Assembly (NCBI RefSeq): GCF_012933555.1
Contig: NZ_JABBPK010000001.1
Coordinates: 4,442,001-4,506,000, forward strand
Source: Niallia alba
GTDB lineage: Bacteria > Bacillota > Bacilli > Bacillales > Cytobacillaceae
Length of the DNA stretch: 64,000 nucleotides
Direction: 5' to 3'
The notes below the pieces were generated by a model. The model was not told the origin of the DNA and did no database searches. It saw nothing but the letters and a program-made list of their open reading frames with translations. Each line of letters starts with the position of its first letter. Position 1 is the first letter of the stretch. A program made the position numbers and the translations under genes. Of this stretch, positions 1-8,952 are shown one piece after another.

Positions 1-218
1 TGAAGGTAATCTTGCACTCCTTTTCCTTCTTGAATGGACCATTGTGCAACTGGAGTAACTCCTAAGGCTACTAAGTCATCTTCTAGATAAGAACCAATAA
101 CACTTTTAGGCTCTGCTGGAACTGTTACTTCATTTCCGATTGCATCTGTTACTGTACGATCCTTCGCTTTCGGAAGATCCGTTCTCTTTATTTCCATTAT
201 CTTCCTTACTATTATTAT

Positions 219-1830
219 CCTGAGTCCGTGACGTAATTAATAATAAATGTGCCCACAAATCCTGATATAATAATGTTATCAGCTGATTTATGTTGATAAT
301 TTTATTTCACCAGGCAGGTGTTGAAATTGGTTAAGTTTATTTTAGAAGATTCCGATGATACATTAACGACCCATTCGGGTCTAGGTTTAATAGGTTTGCT
401 TTTATCAAAAACAAAATTTTACAAACGTTTTTCATCCTTAAAGGTCCCAGAAATCAAGTCGTCTCCGGCCATTCTTAATGGGGATGTTACCACTTCTTAT
501 GTGGGTCTATTGTGCCAAGGTAAGAATGATTTCGACCATATCGAAGAATTTCGAGATGATCCCTTCTTTTATCGTGCATTGGATATTCAAGTGGTTCCAT
601 CAAGTCCCACACTACGGCAACGACTCGATCAAATTGCCAAGGTGACTGGATGGAAATCCATTGTTCTGGAAGAATCGGCTAAACTAATACGGCAATTTGA
701 TTCTCCTGTCACTCCAACAATTACTAGTGACAAAAAATCATACGTACCTCTGGATATTGATGTATCGCCATTTGATAACTCAAATACTAAGAAAGAAGGG
801 GTTAGTCGCACATACAAAGGATGTGACGGGTATTCCCCTAACTTCTCCTATTTGGGTCAAGAAGGCTACGTTGTAAATGTGGAACTTCGGGAGGGAAGCA
901 CACACGTTCAAAAGGATACTGAGAAATTTCTCGAGAAAAGTATTATATATTCTCGGATGATTACTGATCTATCGTTATTGGTCCGTATGGATGCAGGAAA
1001 CGATAGTGTCGAAAACCTAAAAGTTTGTGTGAATGAAAAGGCCGATTTCATAATTAAACGAAATCCTCGCCGTGAAAAGCCTGAAAACTGGCTCATGGTA
1101 GCTGAACAATTCGGTAAATGCGTTCAGGAGCGAGAAGGAAAACGTGTATTCTATGGTGCTTTAGAAACAACTCCAAAGGGAATGAAAAAAGCCATTCGCC
1201 AAGTCTATAAAGTAACAGAAAGAACGATTGATAAAAACGGCCAAATCCTCTTAATCCCAGATGTTGAGTTTGAGAGCTATTGGACTACCCTACCTAATGA
1301 AACAGAGGAAATAATTAGCCTTTATCACGAACATGCCACTTGTGAACAATTCCACAGTGAATTAAAAACGGATTTAGACCTAGAACGTTTCCCTTCTGGG
1401 AAATTTGCCACCAATGAATTAATCTTACATCTTGGATGTTTAACCTACAATCTCCTTCGGATTATTGGCCAAGAAAGCCTGAAATCAGGGGATGCGCCGC
1501 TTAAAAGAAAGGTCTTCCGTCGCCGAGTAAAAACGGTTATCCAGAATTTGATTACATTAGCTGCAAAATTGGTAAAGCATTCCCGAAGAATTTACTTAAA
1601 GTTTGGAAATCATAGTCCTTGGTTTCCTACTTTTAAACGACTGTATCTTTCATTTACAACATAAGCCTAGGAAACTGAATAGGTAATAAGACCTGAAAAA
1701 AATTATAGGTAAGCAGGTTTTATTTAGTGTACACAAAAAACAATCAATCCAACTTAAATTAGTACGAATGGCAAGAAAATAAGGAATTCCTAAAATTATC
1801 GGAAGAATTATTTTTTATCACGGATTCAGG
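219..1830 (+). mobile_element. IS1380-family insertion sequence, copy A
   Basis: The element is 1612 bp with 13-bp terminal inverted repeats, CCTGAGTCCGTGA at the left and the complement of CCTGAATCCGTGA at the right (one mismatch). It is flanked by the 5-bp direct repeat ATTAT (214-218 and 1831-1835). It holds one transposase gene. The second copy at 44144-45755 has the same length and ends and encodes an identical protein, which points to recent movement. Borders were set by comparing the two copies. Confidence 0.95.
318..1664 (+). CDS. IS1380-family DDE transposase
   Basis: This 448-residue protein has the IS1380-type blocks YKGCDGY (around 165-171), the acidic-rich strand VRMDAGND and the C-terminal block CEQFHSELKTDLDLERFPSG followed by FATNELILHL. 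These contain the expected catalytic Asp and Glu residues of the RNase-H fold. It would catalyse cut-and-paste movement of the surrounding element. The start is taken at GTG 318; TTG 321 is equally possible. The copy at 44310-45656 is identical in protein sequence and neither is interrupted, so both should be active. Confidence 0.93.
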   Translation: MLKLVKFILEDSDDTLTTHSGLGLIGLLLSKTKFYKRFSSLKVPEIKSSPAILNGDVTTSYVGLLCQGKNDFDHIEEFRDDPFFYRALDIQVVPSSPTLRQRLDQIAKVTGWKSIVLEESAKLIRQFDSPVTPTITSDKKSYVPLDIDVSPFDNSNTKKEGVSRTYKGCDGYSPNFSYLGQEGYVVNVELREGSTHVQKDTEKFLEKSIIYSRMITDLSLLVRMDAGNDSVENLKVCVNEKADFIIKRNPRREKPENWLMVAEQFGKCVQEREGKRVFYGALETTPKGMKKAIRQVYKVTERTIDKNGQILLIPDVEFESYWTTLPNETEEIISLYHEHATCEQFHSELKTDLDLERFPSGKFATNELILHLGCLTYNLLRIIGQESLKSGDAPLKRKVFRRRVKTVIQNLITLAAKLVKHSRRIYLKFGNHSPWFPTFKRLYLSFTT

Positions 1831-1948
1831 ATTATTTCCACATGCTGCTAACACTGTGAAGACAAGTAATAAGCATGTAAATAATACAAACTTCACTTTA
1901 CGGTTGTTCATTATGTATCCTCCTAATATGATATAACTAGATTATAAA

Positions 1949-1963
1949 TGATAACGATTATCA
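1949..1963. promoter_or_regulatory. Fur box between receptor and permease genes
   Basis: TGATAACGATTATCA matches the 7-1-7 Fur consensus TGATAATnATTATCA with one mismatch. It lies in the divergent intergenic region between the binding-protein start (1911) and the permease start (2098), so it could repress both directions when iron is plentiful. Confidence 0.85.
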
Positions 1964-2097
1964 CTTTCAATATAAATATCGATTTTCAACTAATTTTATA
2001 GTAGAATTAATTAAAAAGTTTACCACCGTTATTTATTATTCGACAATTTACATATTATTATTATCTTTATTTTACCTAATTGGAAAGTGGGTTCTTC

Positions 2098-3135
2098 ATG
2101 AGTAAAAGTCATTCTATAGAAAGTGAAAAAGCAACGGTATTTCGACCAAAAGCAGCAACTTTAGTTATTATTATTGGACTCATCTTGCTGTTTTTTTCTA
2201 TTTGCATGTCCATCATACTAGGTGTCGCTGACATTAACTTCTCAACTGTTTTGCAAGGGATTTTTCATTATGATAGTACTTCAACCGCTCATCAAATCGT
2301 TTATCGTTTACGTTTGCCGAGAGCGCTTGCGGCAGCCTTTATCGGAGCAAGTCTTGCTGTTTCAGGTGCGATAATGCAAGGGATGACGAGAAATGCACTT
2401 GCTTCTCCCTCTATAATGGGTGTAACATCTGGCGCTATGTTTACTGTATCTATTGCATTTGCTTTTATGCCTTTTGTTTCAAACATGACGATTATGTTAT
2501 TTGCTTTCATTGGCGCAGGTTTAGGTTCGGCTTTAGTGTTTTTAATCGGTGCTCTCTCCAAAAGGGGATTAACACCAATGAAATTAGCCCTTGCCGGTAC
2601 TGCTATTAGTGCACTTCTTGGTTCAATTTCAACTGGCATCGCCCTTCGCTTTGATGTTGCAAAGGATATTAGCTTTTGGTATGCAGGGGGAGTCGCAGGC
2701 GTACAATGGATTAATGTTCAATTACTTATTCCCATAGCAATTTTAGGATTAATTCTTGCTTTTTTCATTAGCAAATCCATTACGATTTTAAGTTTAGGGG
2801 AGGACGTTGCTGCAGGTTTAGGGCAAAAAGTTGGTTTTGTGAAACTATTGGGTACCGTTGTTGTTTTACTTTTAACTGGAGCTGCAGTTGCAGTCGGTGG
2901 AACAATAGGCTTTGTAGGGCTTGTTGTTCCTCACATCGTTCGTTTTATTGTAGGATCGGATTATCGTTTAATTATTCCTTGTTCGGCAGTTGTAGGTGCT
3001 CTTTTATTAGTGCTGTCAGATGTAATTGCACGTTTAGTTCACCCTCCTTTTGAGACACCATTAGGAGCAATAACTGCTATAATTGGGGTTCCTTTCTTTC
3101 TTTATTTAGCACGTCGCGAAGGGAGAGGTCTATAA
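2098..3135 (+). CDS. FecCD-family siderophore ABC permease
   Basis: This polytopic membrane protein forms half of the channel of a type II ABC importer for ferric siderophores. It is about 345 residues with roughly nine or ten hydrophobic segments. FecCD signatures include RLRLPRALAAAFIGASLA, a QGMTRNALASP loop, and GTIGFVGLVVPHIVR near the C terminus, which contacts the ATPase. ATG 2098 (MSKSHS) is preferred over an upstream TTG at 2080 because of the GGAAAGTGG ahead of it. It overlaps the next gene by one base (TAATG). Layout resembles yfiZ-yfhA of B. subtilis, which borrow a separately encoded ATPase. No ATPase gene is present here either. Confidence 0.92.
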   Translation: MSKSHSIESEKATVFRPKAATLVIIIGLILLFFSICMSIILGVADINFSTVLQGIFHYDSTSTAHQIVYRLRLPRALAAAFIGASLAVSGAIMQGMTRNALASPSIMGVTSGAMFTVSIAFAFMPFVSNMTIMLFAFIGAGLGSALVFLIGALSKRGLTPMKLALAGTAISALLGSISTGIALRFDVAKDISFWYAGGVAGVQWINVQLLIPIAILGLILAFFISKSITILSLGEDVAAGLGQKVGFVKLLGTVVVLLLTGAAVAVGGTIGFVGLVVPHIVRFIVGSDYRLIIPCSAVVGALLLVLSDVIARLVHPPFETPLGAITAIIGVPFFLYLARREGRGL

Positions 3136-4151
3136 TGCTTTCTTCAAATTCAACTAATAGGAAATTATATATCATTAGCGCTATTCTAATTGGGACAATT
3201 ATTTTTGTATTTTTTCTTAGTTTAAATATGGGAACCATAAAAATTAGCCCAATAGAAGTTATAGAAACTTTTACTGGCAAAGGCTCCACTCAAAATTTTA
3301 ATATTTTATATAATTTTAGACTCCCACGAACAGTCATTGCCATTTTAATAGGAATTGGAATGGCTATTGCCGGGGCAATTTTACAAGGTATTTCCAGAAA
3401 TAGTTTAGCGGATCCAGGGATTATTGGTATCAATTCAGGTGCTGGCTTCGCAGTTATTCTTTATATCTTCTTTATTCAAGGAAGCTCTTTTCAAGCTGGT
3501 CCCTTATCTGTTTATATCATGCCATTTTTTGCACTGGCTGGAGCATTAGTTGCAGCCGCCTTAATATACATAATCGCATGGAAAGATGGGGTTACACCTG
3601 TCCGCTTAGTATTGGTTGGTATCGGAATTAATTCTGCTTTTGGTGCTTTAATCATCATTTTTCAATTGATGATGGATCCTCGTGATTTTACCCAAGCAAC
3701 TATTTGGCTATCAGGGAGTATCTGGAGTGCAAGCTGGTGTTATGTTCTTGCCCTTTTACCTTGGATCCTTATTCTAGTTCCAATTGCAATGAGTAAGTTT
3801 CAATCAATTAATCTATTGCAGTTAGGAGATAACCTCGCAAAAGGACTCGGTGTTTCCATTGAAAGAGAACGAGGAATACTTTTACTCATTGCTGTCGGAC
3901 TTTCAGGAGCTTGTGTTTCTGTCGGCGGAGGAATCTCCTTTTTAGGACTTCTTGCCCCACATTTAGCAAGAATGCTTGTCGGTCCAAAACATCAGCGACT
4001 CCTACCAGTAGCAGCACTAATAGGAGCCCTTCTGCTCTTAACATTAGATATAGTCGCAAAAAGTCTAATAGTTGGCTCAGAAATACCAGTCGGCCTTGTT
4101 TTATCCTGTTTAGGAGCACCATATTTTATCTATCTTCTTATTAAGGAATAA
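3135..4151 (+). CDS. FecCD-family siderophore ABC permease, second subunit
   Basis: This 338-residue membrane protein is the partner of the preceding permease and would form the heterodimeric channel. It has the same family marks: FRLPRTVIAILIGIGMAIAG, QGISRNSLADPGIIGINSG and GGGISFLGLLAPHLARMLVG. Its ATG overlaps the stop codon of the first permease, so translation is probably coupled. The nearby lipoprotein receptor gene is destroyed by the IS, so this importer may be idle unless another receptor docks to it. Confidence 0.92.
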   Translation: MLSSNSTNRKLYIISAILIGTIIFVFFLSLNMGTIKISPIEVIETFTGKGSTQNFNILYNFRLPRTVIAILIGIGMAIAGAILQGISRNSLADPGIIGINSGAGFAVILYIFFIQGSSFQAGPLSVYIMPFFALAGALVAAALIYIIAWKDGVTPVRLVLVGIGINSAFGALIIIFQLMMDPRDFTQATIWLSGSIWSASWCYVLALLPWILILVPIAMSKFQSINLLQLGDNLAKGLGVSIERERGILLLIAVGLSGACVSVGGGISFLGLLAPHLARMLVGPKHQRLLPVAALIGALLLLTLDIVAKSLIVGSEIPVGLVLSCLGAPYFIYLLIKE

Positions 4152-4286
4152 GGGAAGCAGAGGGGCGGTTCTTTTTGTTCGAATTCGGGGCTGGTTCTTG
4201 TGAGGACTATTTCGTTATTACAAGAGCCTCGATGTGTAAAAAAGCAGAAAAACAGCCCTCAATAAGACCGTCCCTCGACTCTTCTT
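4152..4286. repeat. GACGGTTCT-type palindromic repeat, degenerate copy
   Basis: Begins GGGAAGCAGAGGGGCGGTTC and ends AAGACCGTCCCTCGACTC, that is, the two inverted arms of the repeat family found throughout the window, here separated by about 90 bases of AT-rich filler. It sits between converging gene ends (4151 and 4302). Confidence 0.7.
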
Positions 4287-4301
4287 TCCTTTCAAATAAT
4301 C

Positions 4302-5024
4302 TTATCGAATAAGCAGCGAATGAACTTCTCGAATTTTTAATTTTGAAATGTTTGCGCTTTTATCTGTTCCTTCGAAGTAAGCCAAATAAGATTCACCGAA
4401 TAATTCAATTCGAGTGATTCTCTTTAGGTTTACAAGGAAGGAACGGTGGGTACGATAAAAATACCAAGGTAATCGATCAACAAAAGATAGAAAAGCCTCC
4501 GTTGTTTCATAAGATGACTTTACAGTGTGAATGATTGTCTTTCGAGCTATTATCTCTATGTATAGTATATCTTCTATTCGCAAATAGAAAAAACGATTGC
4601 TTAACTTAATTAGAATTCTCTTGTCTTTTCCGTTCTGAGTAGTTCTTTTAATTATGGAATGTGATTCTTTTATTTTATATAAAAGGGATAGCAGTCGTGA
4701 TTCCTCAATAGGCTTGAATAAATAACCAATTGCTGAATAATTGAATGCTTCTATTGCCAACTTCTTTTCCCTTCCTATTAAAATCAACTCAAAAGCGGGA
4801 AGATAATCCTTATACGCGCTATTAAAAATAGTGGAATGGATAGAGGGTAAATCATAGTCAACAATAATAATATTGGGTCTTTCCAGATAAATTAATTCTA
4901 ATAATTCTTCACCAGTCTTTGCTTCACCTATTATCTTAAAACTAGAATGTATAGCAATAGATTCTTGTAAAAAAGAACTTATATGTGAATCTACTTCAGC
5001 TACCGCTATCGTTAGCGTTTCCAT
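4302..5024 (-). CDS. LytTR-family response regulator
   Basis: A 240-residue two-domain regulator. Residues 1-120 form a receiver domain with the predicted phosphoacceptor Asp in NIIIVDYDLP and the conserved Lys in YLFKP. Residues 140-240 form a LytTR DNA-binding domain (FYLRIEDILYIE, YRTHRSFLVNLKRI). The start has a clear AAAGGAG site. No histidine kinase gene is adjacent, so it is an orphan. It is paralogous to 6533-7258, and an EAL phosphodiesterase gene lies between them. The target is unknown. Confidence 0.88.
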   Translation of the reverse strand: METLTIAVAEVDSHISSFLQESIAIHSSFKIIGEAKTGEELLELIYLERPNIIIVDYDLPSIHSTIFNSAYKDYLPAFELILIGREKKLAIEAFNYSAIGYLFKPIEESRLLSLLYKIKESHSIIKRTTQNGKDKRILIKLSNRFFYLRIEDILYIEIIARKTIIHTVKSSYETTEAFLSFVDRLPWYFYRTHRSFLVNLKRITRIELFGESYLAYFEGTDKSANISKLKIREVHSLLIR

Positions 5025-5377
5025 TCTTTCTCCTTTCTATATAAGACTACACCTGATGATCCATTTGATTATCTCCCATTTCATCTGGGTAATGATTGTA
5101 TAGTTAAGGAGTCCTAAATGCTAACTAAAGTAACCAAAAAGTTTAACATAACCATCTATTCCTTTTACTAGCAACAAGGTTTTCGTCCCATACTCCCTCA
5201 TATATCTCTAAGTCTTTAAGTAAAATATAACTACTTTCTTATAAAATTCCAATGGCATTTTGAACTATTCTCTCGGGTCTTCCATCCTAGCTATACAAAA
5301 ATAGCTGCCCTCAAATGTTTGAATCGCATGTTAGAAAGCGAAATCTAAACAAAGTGTTACGACAGCTTTTTCTATAA
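5025..5377. other. AT-rich intergenic region without a gene
   Basis: This is the upstream region of the LytTR regulator gene. I see no open frame with a ribosome binding site and no clear operator. The regulator's promoter should lie here on the minus strand. Confidence 0.5.
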
Positions 5378-5494
5378 AGAAAACTTCCCTCAGTGGAGGT
5401 TAGTTGCACTTATCGGACCTTTACGGGCAGTTTAGCTTCCTCGATTTTCTGCAGCTTGCGGTTGGGTTTTGCTGCTCGTTAAGAGTGAGATAAA
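5378..5494 (+). repeat. Structured approximately 155-bp element, partial copy 1
   Basis: Shares AAACTTCC, ATCGGACCTTTACGG and a terminal GTTAAGAGTGAGATAAA with the copies at 7509 and 52271. The first hairpin has lost most of its right arm, but the second stem (CTTTACGGGCAGT with GCTGCTCGTTAAG) is kept with G-U pairs. Confidence 0.7.
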
Positions 5495-5571
5495 ACAATA
5501 TTATACCCATTACTCTCTTTATTAAATAGGAGTAGAAGAAGAAAAAAGATGGACCTTTCATTATAATCAGC

Positions 5572-6288
5572 TTATACTAACATTTCTGGTTTCCCTAGCA
5601 GAAACCCTTGCCCAAAAGGAACCTTAAGTGCTTTTGTCATAGCTAAATCTGTCTCTTCTTCAATTCCCTCAAGGATAACTTTCATCTTTTCATCTGCAAA
5701 GTCCATTAGTAAATGAACTATTTTTTGTTTTTCGGGAGAAAAGGCTAAATTATTAGAAAAATAGCGATCAAGTTTAAGATAGTCTGGAGACACCTCCATG
5801 ATATTTTGAAAGTTAGCGACCCCTTTTCCAAAATCATCTAATGCAATCTGAAACTGGTTTTCCTTTAAAAACTGGAGTTTTTCTTTAAATAGTGGTAAAT
5901 CCCATAATTCACTATCTAGCACGGTTTCATTTAATTCGAAAATAATCTTGCCTTTCATAGCAGGAAAATTTTCTACTAATGATAATATAAACGATTCAAA
6001 TAATTCATCTAATAGAGTCGATGGAAATATATTGATAAATAGTGGCTTCTTCCTTCTTGCTGAGAGTGTCTGGTAGTGTTCAATCGTATCGTTGATAAGA
6101 AAGGTATCTAATTTAGATAAATAATTCTCTTTTCTTGCATTAGCAAAAAAAGTTTCTAACGGTAAGTCTGGATCATCAGAAATACGCAACAATGATTCAT
6201 ATCCAATTATTTTCCATTCTTTTATATTCCAAATAGGCTGGTATACATGATAAAAATTTTGGCTTTTTAATCTTTTTATTATATCCAC
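5572..6288 (-). CDS. Stand-alone EAL-domain c-di-GMP phosphodiesterase
   Basis: A 238-residue protein that is essentially one EAL domain and would hydrolyse cyclic di-GMP in the cytoplasm. The usual catalytic positions look intact: YESLLR (EAL variant keeping the Glu), INIFPS (Asn), FELNET (Glu), LDDFGKG (Asp-Asp), LKLDR (Lys), LEGIEEE (Glu) and GQGFLLGKP (Gln). There is no sensor domain or membrane segment. It starts at GTG 6288 behind GGAGG. It is flanked by two LytTR regulators on the same strand, which suggests a shared signalling task, but the gaps (548 and 244 bases) argue against a tight operon. Confidence 0.9.
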   Translation of the reverse strand: MDIIKRLKSQNFYHVYQPIWNIKEWKIIGYESLLRISDDPDLPLETFFANARKENYLSKLDTFLINDTIEHYQTLSARRKKPLFINIFPSTLLDELFESFILSLVENFPAMKGKIIFELNETVLDSELWDLPLFKEKLQFLKENQFQIALDDFGKGVANFQNIMEVSPDYLKLDRYFSNNLAFSPEKQKIVHLLMDFADEKMKVILEGIEEETDLAMTKALKVPFGQGFLLGKPEMLV

Positions 6289-6532
6289 TTAGGGTATCCT
6301 CCAAAATAAACTAAAAGTCCTGATTCTCTCCATTTGACCTAATCATACAAGTAAATGTACCGAAATTGTCATTAATTGTCTATTCGATATACCGCCATTG
6401 AGACGTATTTTCAGTCATTTACGAATGAAAAGCATACATTTTAAACAGAACTTGATACATTTCAGAGCTTCTACAAAATGTTCCACATTTCGACATATTT
6501 ATTTCTAACTAACAGATAAAAAAGAACTACTT

Positions 6533-7258
6533 TTATAAAAACATCAATACCCTTTTCTTGACCTCATCAATTTTCAGCTTGGATATTTTCGCTTGTCTAT
6601 TAACTCCATTAAAGGAAGCAATATATGTTTCCTTATATGGACTAATTTCCGTGACTTTTTCTAGATTGATAATATAGGAGCGATGTGACAGACAAAATGA
6701 GCCATTCAATTGATGCAATAACTCTCCGATATTTTCTCGTGTTTCAAATACATCCCTAGTTGTATAGATAACACATTTCTTATCTATCTTCTCAATAAAA
6801 TATATTTCTTCTTTTTTAATATAGTACATGCCCTTACTATATTTAACTGGCAAATTATTGATAGAGTGGAATGCCTGATTCTCTTTTTGCTTTTTTATTA
6901 TTTGTTTTGCTTTTATAATCGATTTTGATAAGCGAAAATTCCTAATTGGTTTCATTAGATAATCTATTGCTTCTAATTCTAATGCAGTTAGTGCATACTC
7001 TTCAGAATCCGCAATAAAGATAAAGTTAACATCCTTACATAATTTATAACACTGTTGCATTACTTCCAATCCATCCTTGAATGGCAGATTTACCTCAGTA
7101 ATAATTAAATCTGGCTTGAACTTGATAAATTTATCTAGTAAGTCCTTGCCATTATTACACTCATCAATAATTTCAATATCTGAATGTGCTTTTAGATAAT
7201 GACGAATACAGGCATTTATTCGGTTGTCTTTATCAGCTATAATTGTCCTTATTGACAT
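6533..7258 (-). CDS. LytTR-family regulator with altered receiver site
   Basis: A 241-residue paralogue of the regulator at 4302-5024. The C-terminal LytTR domain is intact (KEEIYFIEKID, LSHRSYIINLEKVTEI). In the receiver domain the strand that normally carries the phosphoacceptor Asp reads LIITEVNLP, with Glu in its place, and the N-terminal acidic pocket is ADKD rather than a DD pair. The conserved Lys (YLMKP) remains. It may be always on, or respond to something other than phosphorylation. The start has AAAGGAG at good spacing. No kinase gene is nearby. Confidence 0.87.
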   Translation of the reverse strand: MSIRTIIADKDNRINACIRHYLKAHSDIEIIDECNNGKDLLDKFIKFKPDLIITEVNLPFKDGLEVMQQCYKLCKDVNFIFIADSEEYALTALELEAIDYLMKPIRNFRLSKSIIKAKQIIKKQKENQAFHSINNLPVKYSKGMYYIKKEEIYFIEKIDKKCVIYTTRDVFETRENIGELLHQLNGSFCLSHRSYIINLEKVTEISPYKETYIASFNGVNRQAKISKLKIDEVKKRVLMFL

Positions 7259-7508
7259 AGTTTACTCCTTTCCCTCCGCATCCACTACCTTATTTCTGTC
7301 TTGTTCTTTAAAAAATGACTAATGTTATCGATTAGCCGCTGTATATTTACTATTGCGAATATTATCGTTATTATTAATAGAGGATATTTCATTAATTAGT
7401 TAAGTGACTGAACTATTTTAACACGTTCTTTTTTTTTAAACCACATATATGTTTTCTCAGCAAATTTTTCTCCAAAAAAAAGAGCCACTACGAATAGTGA
7501 CTCCAATA
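7259..7508. other. AT-rich intergenic region without a gene
   Basis: Upstream region of the LytTR gene at 6533. It contains homopolymeric A/T runs and no supported coding frame. Confidence 0.5.
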
Positions 7509-7663
7509 AAGTGAAACTTCCATCCGTAGGGGGTTTCCTTCCTCCCTACTGATGGTTAGTCGAACCAATCGGACCTTTACGGACAGTTGATCTCCCACCA
7601 ATCTTCCTCGTATACTCATAAGCTTGAGGGCGGAGTCTTACTGTCCGTTAAGGGTGGGATAAA
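7509..7663 (+). repeat. Structured approximately 155-bp element, copy 2
   Basis: A full copy. Hairpin 1 pairs CCATCCGTAGGG (7520-7531) with CCCTACTGATGG (7544-7555). A second long-range stem pairs CTTTACGGACAGT with ACTGTCCGTTAAG. The segment CTCCCACC after the left arm can also pair with GGTGGGA after the right arm, which would make a pseudoknot. It lies between the TetR gene end and the LytTR gene start. Confidence 0.8.
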
Positions 7664-7667
7664 CGAT

Positions 7668-8231
7668 TTAATGCCTTTCTAAGCCTTCTATAAAGGTAGA
7701 AACTAAATAATAAAAACTTTCATTCACATCTATCGGCATCCCAAACCCATTATGGTTTTCTATGGATGCAAAGCCATGGAGAATGCTTCTTAAGCCACGA
7801 ATAGCATGAATGGTATCTTCCCTGCTTAAATTGTAAGGGCTTAATACTTCTGTCAACAATGCAATTATTTGATTGGCAGCAGCGGTAATTTCTGTCCCTT
7901 TCTTTGAAGTGGATTCGATAGTTAACTCATATAATCCTGGCTGCTCTCTAGCAAAGGTTAAGTAAGCAATACTTAACGGATGAATCGCCACTTCTTTTTT
8001 GACCTGGGAAACTGCTTGTTTCAGTACTTGATAGAGGTTTTCGAGAGCTCGTAATGTGAGTAGATTCATAATATCGGGTAGTCCGCTAATATGATTATAA
8101 AGAGAAGGAGATTTAACTCGAAGTCGCTTCGCCAAGTTAGCCATCGTTACTTCCTTTATCCCTTCTGTATTGGCAATCTCTATTGCTGATGTAATAATAT
8201 CTTGGGTTGTTATCCCTGCTCGTGGTGACAT
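7668..8231 (-). CDS. TetR-family transcriptional repressor
   Basis: A 187-residue protein with an N-terminal helix-turn-helix (residues 8-55: IEIANTEGIKEVTMANLAKR, then SLYNHISG) and a C-terminal ligand domain of the WHG type (LRSILHGFASIE). It probably represses its own operon with the upstream metallo-hydrolase gene, which ends two bases before its start. The paired palindromes at 8953-8994 are the likely binding site. The ligand is unknown; such pairs often respond to a compound destroyed by the enzyme partner. Confidence 0.9.
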   Translation of the reverse strand: MSPRAGITTQDIITSAIEIANTEGIKEVTMANLAKRLRVKSPSLYNHISGLPDIMNLLTLRALENLYQVLKQAVSQVKKEVAIHPLSIAYLTFAREQPGLYELTIESTSKKGTEITAAANQIIALLTEVLSPYNLSREDTIHAIRGLRSILHGFASIENHNGFGMPIDVNESFYYLVSTFIEGLERH

Positions 8232-8233
8232 AG

Positions 8234-8932
8234 TTATCCCCTTTCTCTTTCAAGTAATGATTCAATGGATAGATGAGCATTTTCAAGTAAGTTTCCATGC
8301 CCAGTGGCAAGAAGACTTATATTAAGAGGAAGTATTTTTTTTGCACTCTTTATCGCTTCTGCTTTATTCCAAGTAGCCATTGCTGGAAATGGAAAAAAAG
8401 CTCTAAATTGACCGCTAACAGCGAGGCCTCCTCTTGTTTGAAAAGCATCTCCAACAATCAAACTATTATCTCGCTTATCAAGAAATCCAAAACTCCCAGG
8501 TGTATGACCTGGTAAAGCAATGCACAACAGAGAACCAATTTGTTCACCATCTTTTATTAAAACGTCTGGTTTTGTTTGAATATTTTTTGGTAGGCCACCT
8601 TTTAAAACAAATGGCTCCTCTTCCTTATCAATGGTATGATCCCCACTCAATATTCGAGCATCTCTTACCGATATATATACCTTTGCGTTCGGTAGTCTCT
8701 CTTTTAAAGCATCCAATGATCCAATATGATCACCATGGGCATGGCTTAAAATAATTTTCGTAATTGGCTTTTTTCTTTCTTCCGCAAACGCTAGAATTTT
8801 TTTATAGCTAAAAGGTAAAGCAGCATCAATTAATGTTAATTCTTCTCCTTCTTCAATCAGATAACAGTTTACTGGAAAAATCATTGGCAGAAATGTTAAC
8901 TGATATAAATAATTACGTTGGATTATTCTCAA
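8234..8932 (-). CDS. Metallo-beta-lactamase-fold hydrolase
   Basis: A 232-residue MBL-fold enzyme with the metal-binding motif HAHGDH (in IILSHAHGDHIGS), downstream ligands in LPGHTPGSFGF and IVGDAF, and a final ATGHG. This fits the broad hydrolase group of glyoxalase II/lactonase-like proteins; the substrate cannot be read from sequence. TTG 8932 is chosen as start because GAGGAGG lies seven bases upstream and the farther ATG at 9001 falls outside the operator region. It is the first gene of a two-gene operon with the TetR repressor. Confidence 0.88.
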   Translation of the reverse strand: MRIIQRNYLYQLTFLPMIFPVNCYLIEEGEELTLIDAALPFSYKKILAFAEERKKPITKIILSHAHGDHIGSLDALKERLPNAKVYISVRDARILSGDHTIDKEEEPFVLKGGLPKNIQTKPDVLIKDGEQIGSLLCIALPGHTPGSFGFLDKRDNSLIVGDAFQTRGGLAVSGQFRAFFPFPAMATWNKAEAIKSAKKILPLNISLLATGHGNLLENAHLSIESLLERERG

Positions 8933-8952
8933 TAGATTAACCTCCTCAACAA

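Larger units (their letters stand above)
1..1911 (-). pseudogene. Siderophore ABC importer binding lipoprotein, split by IS
   Basis: Reading leftward from an ATG at 1911 with an AGGAGG site (1919-1924), the first 27 codons give a lipoprotein signal peptide ending in LAAC, then a linker. The IS at 219-1830 interrupts it after CGNN. Beyond the IS the sequence continues towards the window edge with segments such as DRTVTDAIGNEVTVPAEP and SYLEDDLVALGVTPVAQWS, typical of iron-siderophore receptors of the YfiY/FhuD type. Removing the IS and one target copy keeps the signal-peptide frame into an Asn/Lys/Glu-rich linker, but the receptor part is in another frame. An extra single-base indel therefore lies around 161-195. 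The 3' end is outside the window. The permease genes diverge at 2098. Confidence 0.8.

Noticed and set aside
629-1096. Minus-strand open frames inside the transposase gene (and the same at 44878-45345)
   Set aside because: They are shadows of the transposase frame, have no ribosome binding sites, and recur only because the IS is duplicated.
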